From assembly GCF_014201875.1 (NCBI RefSeq), contig NZ_JACHFL010000002.1, positions 62,001-126,000 on the forward strand: 64,000 bases of DNA, read 5' to 3'. The DNA comes from Deinococcus humi (GTDB taxonomy: Bacteria > Deinococcota > Deinococci > Deinococcales > Deinococcaceae). Under the pieces are notes generated by a model that saw only the letters and a list, made by a program, of their open reading frames with translations, was not told where the DNA came from and did not search any database. How positions within the stretch are numbered: the first letter of the stretch is position 1; every line of letters begins with the position of its first letter. Of the stretch, positions 12,376 to 28,231 are shown piece by piece. The position numbers and the translations under genes were made by a program.

Positions 12376-13176
12376 CTAGCGGCCCGCAGGTTGTGGATTC
12401 ATGACCGAGAAGACGGCGCCCGCCGGATCGGTCAGCACGGCCATACGGCCAAATTCCATATCGAAGGGGGCCACCAGCACCTTGCCGCCGCTGCGCTCTG
12501 TCACCTGGGCGGCCTGATCCACATCCTCGGTGTAGAAGTAGACCATCCAGCCCCCCGCATCCACCGCCTCCCAGTTCTGGGCGTGGCCCGACACGCCCGC
12601 GAAGCCCGTTTCGCCGTGCATGAGCTGATGGTAGTCCGCGCCGGGAAGCTGCTGAGCGTCGGCCTTCAGGAGCTGACCGTAGAACGCAGTGGCCGACGCT
12701 GCATCATGGGTGTTGACCTCGGCCCAGACCAGGCGGCCCGGGCCGTTGTGCGCCGCGAAGCCGCCGTGCTGATCGTCCTCCCACAGCCCGAAGTTCGCTC
12801 CAGCGGGATCGGCAAACGTGGCGAGGCGGCCCTGATCGCCGATCTGCATGGGCCCGGCCAGCAGTTGCCCGCCCAGAGCTCTCGCCCGGCTGATGTCGGC
12901 TTCCAGATCCTCGCTGGCGAAATAGACCGTCCAGGCACTCCGTGTCCCCGGCGCTGAATACGGAGGCATCGGGCTGATGCCTGCGGCCTTGTTCCCGTGC
13001 AGGTGCGCGTTGGCGTGACCTCCGTATTCCTCAGAAATCTGGTATTCCCAGCCAAACAGGGCGGCATAGAATTGCCGACTCTCCTCTGGGTGGGGTGAAT
13101 CCAGATCGGCCCAGATCGGTTCTCCGGCAGGAATGGGCGACGGCGTGACGGGCGTGAGCGTCTGGGGCTGGGACAT
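12376..13176 (-). CDS. Two-domain VOC (glyoxalase-fold) protein
   Basis: A 266-aa protein with two vicinal-oxygen-chelate modules, each opening with a WADL or WAEVNT strand and closing with FADPAGANFGLWE or LTDPAGAVFSVM. This is the usual layout of the VOC group related to the hydroxylase-like protein CFP30B. It lies between the mutase and meaB on the same strand. Methylmalonyl-CoA epimerase is also a VOC protein, but that enzyme is a single-module protein of about 140 aa, so this is not an obvious epimerase. A GGAGG lies before the ATG. Confidence 0.85.
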   Translation of the reverse strand: MSQPQTLTPVTPSPIPAGEPIWADLDSPHPEESRQFYAALFGWEYQISEEYGGHANAHLHGNKAAGISPMPPYSAPGTRSAWTVYFASEDLEADISRARALGGQLLAGPMQIGDQGRLATFADPAGANFGLWEDDQHGGFAAHNGPGRLVWAEVNTHDAASATAFYGQLLKADAQQLPGADYHQLMHGETGFAGVSGHAQNWEAVDAGGWMVYFYTEDVDQAAQVTERSGGKVLVAPFDMEFGRMAVLTDPAGAVFSVMNPQPAGR

Positions 13177-13248
13177 GGATTGTGCCTCCTGTTGGATTGG
13201 GCTTCAACAGCAGCTTAAGCCACAATCGTCTTTCTGTCAAGAGCGTAA

Positions 13249-15396
<2,148 letters not shown>

Positions 15397-15426
15397 GCTC
15401 TTCAGCCTCCGTGTGGGGTCATGATG

Positions 15427-15453
15427 CCACGCGTGGGCCTAACGAGCGTTAGG
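15427..15453. promoter_or_regulatory. Twin palindromes, operator-like, upstream of mutB
   Basis: CCTAACG-AG-CGTTAGG (15438-15453) has perfect 7-bp arms. One base away lies a second perfect palindrome, CCACGCGTGG (15427-15436). The first fits the pattern CNAACGNNCGTTNG, which I recall as the site of the TetR-family phenylacetyl-CoA regulator PaaR of Thermus thermophilus. The position, 30-57 bp before the mutase ATG, suits an operator. Confidence 0.6.
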
Positions 15454-15480
15454 AGGACCCTGAGACGTTCGGGGCACAGC

Positions 15481-15735
15481 TCACCTTCCCTCTGCGACCG
15501 CCTGGGTCAGGGCTTCCTCGATCCCGCGTCCCCGCCAGCCGGTTTCCAGGGCCTGGGCCTCGCTTCCATTCCATACCAGATGCGCGCCAATCACGGCCCC
15601 CCCGGCAATCGCCAGGGCAGCGGCCCTGACCTGCTCCAGCGGTGCGTCGGGGCACAGGCGGGCGGCGGCGCTTCGCAGGGTGGGGGCCAGCGGCAGGGGA
15701 GGGCGGGTCACGCGGACACGGGCAGGCAGGCTCAC
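15481..15735 (-). CDS. Small protein of unknown function
   Basis: An 84-aa protein, VSLPARVRVTRPPLPLAPTL, then an alanine-rich helical part LEQVRAAALAIAGGAVIGA and a C-terminal helix IEEALTQAVAEGR. The GTG at 15735 is chosen over one 15 nt upstream because TACCCT (15747-15742) ends 6 nt before it, the leaderless spacing used by many genes here. That promoter is also the main evidence that the gene is real. No family recognised. Confidence 0.6.
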   Translation of the reverse strand: MSLPARVRVTRPPLPLAPTLRSAAARLCPDAPLEQVRAAALAIAGGAVIGAHLVWNGSEAQALETGWRGRGIEEALTQAVAEGR

Positions 15736-15873
15736 CTCCACAGGGTACACATTCGGCTTAAAAGGAGGAACGGGTGTGAAATTCTGCGCTGTGCCGCACG
15801 CCGTTTTGAATCCGAATACAATGCTTGCCGATGACCGATAGACCAGGATCCACCGGATGAGGACGTACCACCG

Positions 15874-16128
15874 ATGCGCGCGCTAGCGTGGTTGTTGACC
15901 GTCGTGCTGTTCGCCTTCGCGCTGGGGATGGCCGTGCTGACCCTGGGAGCCTTCGCCTCCCTGGGTTCTGCCGCGCCGCTGTGGCTGCGCTCGGTGGGGA
16001 GCCTGGAACACGCCATGAGCGCTCAGCTCGGGCTGTCCAGCCTGACCAATTTTGCGCGCGCCCTGGGCCTGGCTGTGCTAACCAGCGCCCTGGCCGGGCT
16101 GGCGGCCTACGTCAAGCCGAGGGCCTGA
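15874..16128 (+). CDS. Small membrane protein
   Basis: An 84-aa protein with an N-terminal hydrophobic helix (ALAWLLTVVLFAFALGMAVLTLGAFASL in outline) and a second one near the C-terminus (ALGLAVLTSALAGLAAYV), a helix-loop-helix in the membrane. A TACAAT -10 candidate lies at 15817-15822. It is convergent with csaB. Function unknown. Confidence 0.6.
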   Translation: MRALAWLLTVVLFAFALGMAVLTLGAFASLGSAAPLWLRSVGSLEHAMSAQLGLSSLTNFARALGLAVLTSALAGLAAYVKPRA

Positions 16129-16151
16129 GACGGCGCTGATCGGGCCAGCCC

Positions 16152-17122
16152 TTAGCTCAGCGCCTGACTGAAGCTGTGTGCGGCGCGCAGTTTCATATCC
16201 TCAAGAGCGTTCCAGTCCGGGGTGACGCGGCGGAGCGCCTCGTCCACCAGGGCCGCCGCTGGCGGCGGAACAGGATGGCTGGGGGCGCCCGCGTCGGTGC
16301 AGAAGCCCCGGACCTTGGGATCGTAGGCGACGCCGGAAAACGGCGTGCCGGCGGCGGCAGCCAGAATCACGGCGTGCAAACGCACACCGATCACGTAGCC
16401 GCTGCGGGCGATGGCGTCCAGTGCCGTTTGCGGGTCACGGGTGCTGACGACCACATTGGCCCCCAGCGCGTGTGCGGCCACGTCGTCGTGGTCTGGCATG
16501 AAGCTCAGGGCCGTGACATGCCGCCCGGCGCGGCGCAGCTGGAGGGTCACGTCCCGCAGCGGTTCCAGCGCCTCTGTGACGTCCCCGCGCGGGGCGATGA
16601 TGACGCTCCGCAGGTCTCGCGTCAGCTCCGGCGTGGGCGTCAGCAGCAGGGCCGGATCGCCGCCCAGTTCGCCTTTCAGGCCCAGACCCTCCAGGGTCTC
16701 CAGACTGCCCGCATCCCGCACGATGATCCGCAGACCAGTCAGGGCGGCGGCCACCTTGCGCCCGCCCTCCGGCGACAGCGGGCCGACGCTCTGGTTGAAG
16801 ATCACCACGCGCTTGCCCAGGAAGCGGGCCAGCCGGATCACGCCCAGGTAGTAGCTCAGCGTCCGGGCACTCGTCTTGTCCTGAAGCAGGCCGCCGCCCC
16901 CGCTGAGCAGAACGCTTGAACGGGCCACCGCCGCGAGCAGCGGCCCCGGCTTCATGCGCGCCGCTGCCTCGCTGCCGAAGGCCTGGGCCGATTCCTGGGG
17001 CGTGTTCGAGAGCAGCAGCGGCGTCATGCCGCGCTTGCGGATCTCGCGTGTGATCGCCAGGGCAATTGCCTCGTCGCCGGTGTTGCCGAAGCCGTAATAG
17101 CCGCTGACGGCCACCCGGCGGG

Positions 17123-17126
<4 letters not shown>
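16152..17126 (-). CDS. csaB: Polysaccharide pyruvyl transferase CsaB
   Basis: CsaB adds pyruvate ketal to a secondary cell-wall polymer, making the ligand that SLH-domain S-layer proteins bind. The 324-aa product has the family start VAVSGYYGFGNTGDEAIAL, the region VLLSGGGGLLQDKTS and RIIVRDAGSLETLEGLG, plus GVRLHAVILAAAAGTPF near the C-terminus. The GTG at 17126 overlaps the upstream stop by 4 bp (GTGA), which is preferred to the longer frame from 17183. It is coupled to the DUF5693 membrane protein, which probably works in the same pathway. Confidence 0.92.
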
Positions 17127-19009
<1,883 letters not shown>

Positions 19010-19147
19010 AGGCACATCCTAGCGGCGTGGTGGGGTGGGGGAGGGGAAGCGAGCCAGAAACGCGGCATCCTAGCGCCTGTCCCGGCCGGGGCACGTCAGC
19101 CGAAGGGTGGAGGGGTGGGAGCGCCGTGTCCGCTACTGGTTCCTGGA

Positions 19148-19176
19148 GCGTGGCCGTGAACACCACGCGCTACAAT
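19148..19176 (+). promoter_or_regulatory. Candidate miaB promoter with inverted repeat
   Basis: TACAAT at 19171-19176 is a good -10 box, 75 bp before miaB. Directly upstream, GCGTGG (19148-19153) and CCACGC (19163-19168) form an inverted repeat over the expected -35 position. There is no TTGACA-like box, so an activator or an alternative recognition mode is possible. Confidence 0.4.
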
Positions 19177-19251
19177 CCGTCGTCACGCCTGATTCGGGGC
19201 GCGAGAAAGGCCGCAGAATCCATCTGTCAGGCTGAGAGGAGAACTCAAGAC

Positions 19252-20631
19252 ATGAAGGCACACATGATCACCTACGGGTGTCAGATGAACGAGTACGACA
19301 CGCACCTGGTCCAGTCGCAACTGGTCAGCTTCGGTGCGGATCTAGTGGAGAGCATCGACGAGGCCGACTTCGTGCTGGTCAACACCTGCGCTGTGCGCGG
19401 CAAGCCGGTCGACAAGGTCCGCAGCCTGCTGGGGCAACTGCGCAAGACCAAGGCGCAGCGCCCGCTGGTGGTGGGCATGATGGGCTGCCTGGCGCAGCTG
19501 GAAGAGGGCCAGCAGATGGCCCGCAAGTTCGAGGTGGACGTGCTGTTGGGGCCAGGGAGTCTGTTGGACATCGGCGCGGCGCTGGAGAGCAATGGGCGCT
19601 TCTGGGGCCTGCAATTCAAGGACGAGTTGCACGAACACATCCCCCCGCCGCCCACGGGCCGGCTGCAGGCGCACCTGACCATCATGCGCGGCTGCGACCA
19701 CCACTGCACGTACTGCATCGTGCCCACCACGCGCGGCCCTCAAGTGAGCCGCTCGCCCGATGACATTCTGAGAGAACTGGACCTGCAACTCGCGGCGGGG
19801 GTGCAGGAAGTCACGCTACTGGGCCAGAACGTCAACGCTTACGGCGTGGACGGCGGGGCGAGGCTGGCGGGGTACCCCTCGTTTGCCGATCTGCTGCGGC
19901 TTGTGGGCCGTAGCGGCGTGAAACGCATCAAGTTCACCACCAGCCACCCGATGAACTTCACGGAGGACGTGGCCGCCGCAATGGCCGAAACGCCCGCCGT
20001 CTGCGATTTCGTTCACCTGCCGGTTCAGAGTGGCAGCAACCGCGTCCTGCGCCGCATGGCCCGTGAGTACACGCGCGAGAAATACCTGGGCCACATCGCC
20101 GACATCAAGAAGCATCTGCCAGACGTGGTTCTCGCCACCGACATCATTGTGGGCTTTCCTGGCGAGACCGAGGAAGACTTCCAGGAGACCCTCAGTCTTT
20201 ACGACGAGGTCGGTTACGACAGCGCCTACATGTTCATCTACTCGCCGCGTCCCGGCACACCAAGCTACAAGCACTTTGCGGACCTGCCGCGTGAACTGAA
20301 GACCGAGCGACTACAGCGCCTGATCGTCAAGCAGAAGGAATGGAGCAAGCTGCGCAACGCCACCAAAGTCGGCACGGTGCAGGAAGTTCTGCTGCGCGGC
20401 GATGCCCACAGCGAAGGATTCCTGGAGGGCCATACGCGTGGCAACCACCCCACCGTCGTGCCTAAGGCGTTCGGCGCGGAGGGCGCGGGCGTGTACCCGG
20501 TTCTTATCGACCACAGTACCCCACACATGCTCTATGGCCGCCTGCTGGGCGCCGACGGCCAACCGCTGCCCGAGATTCCGCGGCTGGAGCCACAGGCGGC
20601 GGCGTTGAGCAGTCCACTGCAGATGGCCTGA
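19252..20631 (+). CDS. miaB: tRNA-2-methylthio-N6-dimethylallyladenosine synthase
   Basis: MiaB adds the 2-methylthio group to i6A37 in tRNAs that read UNN codons, using two Fe-S clusters. The 459-aa protein has the N-terminal UPF0004 domain with its three cysteines ([20 protein letters not shown]), the radical-SAM motif CDHHCTYC in [14 protein letters not shown], and a C-terminal TRAM domain. The frame is open to 18952, but the UPF0004 domain and an AGGAGA box 9-14 nt upstream fix the ATG. A rho-independent terminator follows. Confidence 0.97.
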   Translation: MKAHMITYGCQMNEYDTHLVQSQLVSFGADLVESIDEADFVLVNTCAVRGKPVDKVRSLLGQLRKTKAQRPLVVGMMGCLAQLEEGQQMARKFEVDVLLGPGSLLDIGAALESNGRFWGLQFKDELHEHIPPPPTGRLQAHLTIMRGCDHHCTYCIVPTTRGPQVSRSPDDILRELDLQLAAGVQEVTLLGQNVNAYGVDGGARLAGYPSFADLLRLVGRSGVKRIKFTTSHPMNFTEDVAAAMAETPAVCDFVHLPVQSGSNRVLRRMAREYTREKYLGHIADIKKHLPDVVLATDIIVGFPGETEEDFQETLSLYDEVGYDSAYMFIYSPRPGTPSYKHFADLPRELKTERLQRLIVKQKEWSKLRNATKVGTVQEVLLRGDAHSEGFLEGHTRGNHPTVVPKAFGAEGAGVYPVLIDHSTPHMLYGRLLGADGQPLPEIPRLEPQAAALSSPLQMA

Positions 20632-20646
20632 CACAGTTTTCACGGT

Positions 20647-20673
20647 GCCCTCTCCCTTCGGAGGGGGCCTTTT
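20647..20673 (+). terminator. Terminator of miaB
   Basis: GCCCTCTCC (20647-20655) pairs with GGAGGGGGC (20660-20668), including one G-U, around a CTTC loop, followed by CTTTTC. It closely resembles the clpC terminator. Confidence 0.9.
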
Positions 20674-20709
20674 CTTAGGCTCCGCTGTCCGTCCGCCCGG
20701 ATGGAGCGG

Positions 20710-21183
20710 TTACTTGATGTTCACCTGGAAGGCCGGAATCTTCACCTGGATGGTGCGGAAGCCGTCCGGCCCGGTACCGTTGGACGCCAGTTTGACATTG
20801 ACGCTGGCCTGAGCCTCCAGCGTGCGGAGGCCAGTCTCCTGCGGGAACTCCACCACGGCCTGGATCTGCTCGCCGATATTCCACGGCTTGGGCGGCAAGT
20901 ACGACGCCACGCACACCTGAAACTGGCCATATTTCAGGTCTGGTTGTCCGGTCTTGGCGGTGTCCAGCACGCTCAGGCTGAAGGGCCTGGGGCAGTCATT
21001 TTTCAGCAGCAGGTCATATGGACCGCGGTTGACCAGCGTGACCGTCAGCAGCCGCCCATTGACGCTGACGCCGGAGCTGATCTGGGTCTGTGGCAGCGTG
21101 ACGCGTGGGGCGCATGACGTGGCGGCCAGCGCCAGGCCCGCCAACAGAAGACGTGGAGACAGCAGATGGGGAAGGCGAAACAT
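20710..21183 (-). CDS. Lipoprotein of unknown function
   Basis: A 157-aa protein with a lipoprotein signal, MFRLPHLLSPRLLLAGLALA followed by ATSC, so the lipidated Cys is about residue 24. The mature part is beta-rich (VNGRLLTVTLVNRGPYDLLL; FRTIQVKIPAFQVNIK), like an LEA/WHy- or Ig-type fold. The start at 21183 is preferred to 21264 because it gives a proper signal peptide and TACGCT (21196-21191) ends 7 nt before it (leaderless). Role unknown. Confidence 0.75.
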   Translation of the reverse strand: MFRLPHLLSPRLLLAGLALAATSCAPRVTLPQTQISSGVSVNGRLLTVTLVNRGPYDLLLKNDCPRPFSLSVLDTAKTGQPDLKYGQFQVCVASYLPPKPWNIGEQIQAVVEFPQETGLRTLEAQASVNVKLASNGTGPDGFRTIQVKIPAFQVNIK

Positions 21184-21263
21184 GACGTTCAGCGTAACAG
21201 CCTGCGTCTGAGAAAGTGCCCTGACAGCGCCTTCCTGTTTGAGAGTGGAAACCATCCCACTCA

Positions 21264-21515
21264 AGCCATTTTCAGCCTGGGGTGACGTATAAAACCATCA
21301 ACCATCCCGGACCGGGACTTGTATGTCCTTGACGGATGCGTCACGCCATGCTCCTCCACTATCTTAAGCGGATGCTGGCCAAGTTCACACTAAGTAGGAT
21401 GACCTACGCTATGATGCGTACGTTCAAACTCTAGACAGGTGACAAGGCCGGGCAATTCGACCTTTGTGTTCTTTTTTTGACCCACCCCACCCGTCAACCC
21501 CCTTACGGAGGCCCC
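21264..21515 (+). promoter_or_regulatory. Palindrome-rich regulatory region ahead of the peptide transporter
   Basis: No gene is seen here. It holds three short inverted repeats: CCCGG-A-CCGGG near 21306-21316, TGACG-GATG-CGTCA at 21330-21343 and GTAGG-ATGA-CCTAC at 21394-21407. The last ends 3 bp before a good -10 box, TATGAT (21410-21415). The mRNA leader would be about 95 nt, unlike the many leaderless genes nearby. Translation starts after CGGAGG. Confidence 0.45.
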
Positions 21516-23228
<1,713 letters not shown>

Positions 23229-23281
23229 GCGTTCTTCTCTGTGACCTGAAAGGTTCCAGGAGCGGTAACGCCGATGGGGAA

Positions 23282-23323
23282 GGGCGGGGCGACCACGAAC
23301 GCGGGTTGCCCCGTCCCCCTTTT
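23282..23323 (+). terminator. Intra-operon terminator/attenuator after the binding protein gene
   Basis: GGGCGGGGCGACC (23282-23294) pairs with GGTTGCCCCGTCCC (23304-23317), with one bulge and one wobble, and is followed by CCCTTTTG. Read-through or the separate -10-like box at 23372-23379 would supply the permease genes. Confidence 0.8.
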
Positions 23324-23388
23324 GTTTTTGCTCGGGTTCATGCTGCAGATACCTTCATGCGCCTTCCTCCCTATAAACTGAGGCCCAA

Positions 23389-24411
23389 ATGCTTAACTTC
23401 ACTCTCCGGCGACTGATCCAGATCCCACTGGTCATGCTCGTCCTTTCCGTTATCGTCATTGGCCTCACGCAACTACTCACCCCGGAACAACGCGCCGCGC
23501 CGTACATCCGCAGCGAGCAGCAGGCCGCGCGCATACAACAGATCATTGACGAGCGTGGGTTGCGCGATCCCTTTCCCGTCCAATATGGGCGCTGGTTTTC
23601 CAACATCGTCAAGGGCGATCTGGGCTTTTCCAAGGCCAGCAACAAGGATGTGGTGGCCACAATTGCCGAGCGCCTGCCCAACACCATTGAACTGGCGCTC
23701 CTGACCGCCATTCCCATTCTGCTGCTCTCAGTTTGGCTGGGGACGTTAAGCGCGCTGCACAAGGATCAGCTGATCGACCAGATCTTGCGGGTGGTGGTGG
23801 TCCTGGGCTACAGCTTGCCAACTTTCGTGCTGGGGATCGTGTTGCTTGCTGTATTCTACGCCTATCTGGGCTGGTTACCCGGCGCGGGGCAACTGGACAT
23901 CCTGAACCAGTTCGCGGTCGGTGACATGAGACGCTACACCGGCATGATGACGGTGGACGCCGCCCTGAACGGACGCTGGGATATTGCCTGGGACGCGCTG
24001 CGTCACATGATTCTGCCCGCCGTGACCCTGCTGATCGTCCTGAGTGCCAACCTTGTCAAGGTGATGCGAAACAGCATGCTGGAAGTGCTGACCAGCGACT
24101 ACGTCCGTACCGCCCGTGCCAAGGGGCTGGCTCCTGGGGTGGTCAATGGCAAGCACGCCCGTCGCAACGCTCTGCTGCCCATCATCACGCTGGGCGGCTT
24201 TCTGATCATCAACCTGCTGGCCGGTTCGGTCATCACCGAGACCATCTTCGCGTATCCGGGTATCGGTCAGTGGTTCGTGCAGGCAGCCCTGCAACTCGAT
24301 ATTGCCGGGGTGCTTGGCTTTACCCTGCTCTCGGCGCTGCTGGTGGTCGTCATGAGCACGGCGGTGGATATCCTGTACGGTGTGATCGATCCCCGCGTGA
24401 GGTTTCACTGA
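23389..24411 (+). CDS. Peptide ABC transporter permease, DppB type
   Basis: A 340-aa inner-membrane permease of the DppB/OppB class. It has an N-terminal helix [23 protein letters not shown] in outline, a long periplasmic loop and five further helices. The EAA coupling loop [23 protein letters not shown] contacts an ATPase. TATAAACT at 23372-23379 lies 9 nt before the ATG and may be a separate promoter. It partners the DppC-type permease that starts 31 bp downstream. Confidence 0.95.
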   Translation: MLNFTLRRLIQIPLVMLVLSVIVIGLTQLLTPEQRAAPYIRSEQQAARIQQIIDERGLRDPFPVQYGRWFSNIVKGDLGFSKASNKDVVATIAERLPNTIELALLTAIPILLLSVWLGTLSALHKDQLIDQILRVVVVLGYSLPTFVLGIVLLAVFYAYLGWLPGAGQLDILNQFAVGDMRRYTGMMTVDAALNGRWDIAWDALRHMILPAVTLLIVLSANLVKVMRNSMLEVLTSDYVRTARAKGLAPGVVNGKHARRNALLPIITLGGFLIINLLAGSVITETIFAYPGIGQWFVQAALQLDIAGVLGFTLLSALLVVVMSTAVDILYGVIDPRVRFH

Positions 24412-24442
24412 TGTTCCCCTCTAAAACCACCTGGAGGCCTGT

Positions 24443-25471
24443 ATGACGACCACTTCCTCGGCTCCCATTGCCATCGAGAAACGCGGCTCCTTTCAGATGT
24501 TCTGGACCAGTCCGGCCATGCGGAAGATGCGGCGCAACCCACTGGCCATCGGCGGGCTGATCATCACCCTGCTATTCGCGTTGCTGGCGCTGTTCGCCCC
24601 CCTGGTGGCCAGACCCACCGGCAACTGCCTGCGCGATCTGGGCATGACCAGCCAGAATCAGGTGTACAACCCGCTGGGGGCACCCTTCTGGCAGGCTGTT
24701 TTTGCGCCGCCAGCCTCCTGTTACAAGATTGAACGGCTCAGCTTCGCGCAGGAACCCGTTCCCCCAAATTCGATCCCCGGTGCCACTGCGCCTTTCGGCA
24801 CGGTGAACGGCTACAACATTTTCTACGGACTGGTCTGGGGAACGCGCACCGCGCTCAAGATGGCCTTCATCATCGTGGGCATCACGCTGGCTGTGGGCGT
24901 GCTGATCGGGGCCATCAGCGGCTTTTACGGCGGCTGGATCGACAACCTGATTCAGCGGTTCATTGACGTGCTGTTCGCCATGCCGGGGCTGGTGCTGACG
25001 GTGGTGATCCTGACCATCCTGCGGGCCAAGAATCCCGGGGGTGATCCCACCTGGCCGATTATCCTGGCGTATTCGGTGGCGGGCTGGGCTGGGTACGCCC
25101 GCGTGATTCGTGGGGACGTGCTTAAGACCCGGCAACTGGAATACGTAGACGCCGCCCGTGGCCTGGGTGCCCGCGACCTGCGGATGATCCTCAAACACGT
25201 TGTTCCCAATAGCGTGACCACCGTCTTCACCATTGCCGTGCTGGACCTGGCAACTGTGCCGCTGGGCATCGCCGCTCTGAGCTTCCTGGGCCTCGGCTTT
25301 GAGCCGGGGTACTCCGAATGGGGGCAACTGGTCGACTTTGCCCGCGCGTGGCTGAAGCCTGATTATTGGTATGTGCTGGTCTTTCCCGCCGCCTTCATCA
25401 TTCTGTTCAGTCTGGCCTTCAACCTGTTCGGCGACGGTCTGCGCGACGCGCTGGATCCCAAGACGAGATAG
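24443..25471 (+). CDS. Peptide ABC transporter permease, DppC type
   Basis: A 342-aa DppC/OppC-class permease. Its N-terminal helix follows [27 protein letters not shown] roughly 85-aa extracytoplasmic insertion contains two cysteines ([16 protein letters not shown]). The EAA loop is [20 protein letters not shown]. The insertion is longer than usual for DppC. No DppD or DppF ATPase genes follow, so the ATPases must be encoded elsewhere. The unit ends with a strong terminator. Confidence 0.95.
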   Translation: MTTTSSAPIAIEKRGSFQMFWTSPAMRKMRRNPLAIGGLIITLLFALLALFAPLVARPTGNCLRDLGMTSQNQVYNPLGAPFWQAVFAPPASCYKIERLSFAQEPVPPNSIPGATAPFGTVNGYNIFYGLVWGTRTALKMAFIIVGITLAVGVLIGAISGFYGGWIDNLIQRFIDVLFAMPGLVLTVVILTILRAKNPGGDPTWPIILAYSVAGWAGYARVIRGDVLKTRQLEYVDAARGLGARDLRMILKHVVPNSVTTVFTIAVLDLATVPLGIAALSFLGLGFEPGYSEWGQLVDFARAWLKPDYWYVLVFPAAFIILFSLAFNLFGDGLRDALDPKTR

Positions 25472-25489
25472 GTCGACTGGCAGTGGTGC

Positions 25490-25531
25490 GCGGTGTCCGG
25501 GCTTTCAGTTCCCGAACACCGCGTACTTTTT
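25490..25531 (+). terminator. Terminator of the peptide transporter operon
   Basis: GCGGTGTCCGGG (25490-25501) pairs with CCCGAACACCGC (25511-25522) with one mismatch, followed by TTTTT at 25527-25531. Confidence 0.92.
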
Positions 25532-25559
25532 CTTGTCTGTTGGGGTGTCGCCCAGCGGG

Positions 25560-26399
25560 TCAGCCCGCAACAAATTCAAACACGTGTCCTTCCGGATCAC
25601 GAACCGCCAGCCCCTTTTCGTCCTGCACCGACAGCAGCCCAGCCGCCGCCACTAGATCGGCCACCGCGTTCACGTCGGCGTAGAAGCGGACCAGCGCGTG
25701 GTCGCCGCCCAGCATATCGGCCAGCCCCACCTGCGGGTCCCAGGCATACAGCCATCTCCTCGGCGTGCCGTTGCCGTCCGGCTCGCTCTGCGGACCCAGC
25801 GTGAACTGGGCGAAGTCACGGTCCTCCTGCTCCTTGGCGAAAGCGAAGCCGTAGGCGCCCGGTAGGCGCTTCTTCATGGCAGAGTAATCGCCAAAGGCCA
25901 GGGCCACCTCGCGCAGTCCCATTACCGGCAGGGCGTGGGCGGGGCGCGCCATGGGCTGGGGCGGAAAGTGCGGTTGCCGCGTATCCTCCCGGTTCACGCC
26001 GCGCAGTTCCAGGCCGTGCCCGAACGGGTCAAAGAAGTACAGCGTCCAGTCTGGCCGGTCCTCCGTGCCCAGGTTGATTTCTTGCCATTCCAGTCCGTGA
26101 GCGTCCAGCAGTCCCTTGCTGGGTTCCAGGTCGCTGGGGTCGATCTGCCAGGCGTAGTGGAGGTGTGATGCCCCACGTGGCCTCAGGGAAGCCAGGCGGT
26201 CATCGTTGTTTTGCCGTGTGATCGGCTGCCACAGCGTCAGGGTCTGGTGCGGATTGACCGTGAATTCGGCCACGCCCACCGCCTCGTCGTGGCGGATCAG
26301 TTCCAGGCCCAGAACCTGTGAGTAAAAGCGCACGCCGCGCGCCAGATGATTGACTTCCAGCGTCAAGCCCGCCAGATCAAGGATAGGAGAGGGGGTCAT
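25560..26399 (-). CDS. VOC family protein, ring-cleaving dioxygenase-like
   Basis: A 279-aa protein with two glyoxalase-fold modules. The first is LDLAGLTLEVNHLARGVRFYSQVLGLEL, ending in YFFDPFGHGLELRG with a likely metal-ligand Glu. The second ends in VRDPEGHVFEFVAG with a second candidate Glu. This resembles catechol-2,3-dioxygenase-like or CatE-type proteins. Substrate unknown. It stands between two divergent or convergent units and has no obvious operon partner except hemC, 57 bp upstream on the same strand. Confidence 0.85.
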   Translation of the reverse strand: MTPSPILDLAGLTLEVNHLARGVRFYSQVLGLELIRHDEAVGVAEFTVNPHQTLTLWQPITRQNNDDRLASLRPRGASHLHYAWQIDPSDLEPSKGLLDAHGLEWQEINLGTEDRPDWTLYFFDPFGHGLELRGVNREDTRQPHFPPQPMARPAHALPVMGLREVALAFGDYSAMKKRLPGAYGFAFAKEQEDRDFAQFTLGPQSEPDGNGTPRRWLYAWDPQVGLADMLGGDHALVRFYADVNAVADLVAAAGLLSVQDEKGLAVRDPEGHVFEFVAG

Positions 26400-26456
26400 C
26401 CCTGCATTTGAGCGCAGGCCGCCCCTCCCAGTTCGCTGGCGGGATTCAGGGATTCT

Positions 26457-27395
<939 letters not shown>

Positions 27396-27655
27396 AACCT
27401 GGGCAGTATAGGGGTTGGGGGCGGCTCACGCCTACGCGTTTTGTCCTTCATCTCCGCAGTGCCAGGGTGATCAGCCTGCCGGGGTCCAGCGTTGGAAGGA
27501 CGCTGAGCGTGACTGGAGCGGACCTGAAAGGCCCACGGTCAGCAAGCAAGCTCAATCTTCCCCCGGCTCGCAGATCCGCCCTATGGTATCTGCAGGAACA
27601 CGCCGGGCAGCGCTTCAGCAGCATAGGCGGCAAGGCAAGACCAGCAAGGAGTCAT

Positions 27656-28231
27656 ATGACCCAGACTGAACACCCTTCGGCCCACTCCGGTGCCCCCAAG
27701 CGCACCCGTACCTACACCTGGCAGGACCCGCTGATCGGCGCGGACGCGGCACCCGGCCTGAGTGGGCTGGATTACCTGCGCGGCATGGCCCGGGGCGATT
27801 TTCCTCCCCCACCTATTGGACAGACGCTGGGGTTCAGCATCGGCAGCCAGGAGGATGTGCAAAAAGGAAGGGTGGTCTTTCGGATGCGCCCCGAGGAATT
27901 CCATTACAACCCGATCGGCAGCGTCCACGGCGGCGTCTATGCCACCCTGCTGGACTCGGCGCTGGGCTGCGCGATCCACACCATGTTGCCCGCCGGGGTG
28001 GGCTACACCACCCTGGATCTGGCGGTGAAGTACCTACGTCCGCTGCGAATGGGTATGGCCGAGGTCCGCGCAGAGGCTGACGTGATCAGCGTGTCGCGTC
28101 AGATTGCCACCGCCAGCGCACAGATCGTCGATCAGGCAGGCAAGGTCTACGCCACGGCCACCACCACCTGCCTGGTGTTGCGTCCCACCGCACCCATACC
28201 CTCTGCCCTACAGCAGGAGACGAACCTATGA
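27656..28231 (+). CDS. PaaI-type hotdog thioesterase
   Basis: A 191-aa hotdog protein with the PaaI signature GSVHGGVYATLLDSALGCAIHTML (in outline), preceded by RPEEFHYNPIG and followed by TTLDLAVKYLRPLRMG. Family members hydrolyse acyl-CoA or aryl-CoA thioesters, and the metal-independent Asp/Asn motif is in the HGG region. AAGGAG before the ATG fixes this start although the frame opens at 27467. It overlaps the next thioesterase gene by 4 bp, so two hotdog subunits are made together. Confidence 0.92.
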   Translation: MTQTEHPSAHSGAPKRTRTYTWQDPLIGADAAPGLSGLDYLRGMARGDFPPPPIGQTLGFSIGSQEDVQKGRVVFRMRPEEFHYNPIGSVHGGVYATLLDSALGCAIHTMLPAGVGYTTLDLAVKYLRPLRMGMAEVRAEADVISVSRQIATASAQIVDQAGKVYATATTTCLVLRPTAPIPSALQQETNL

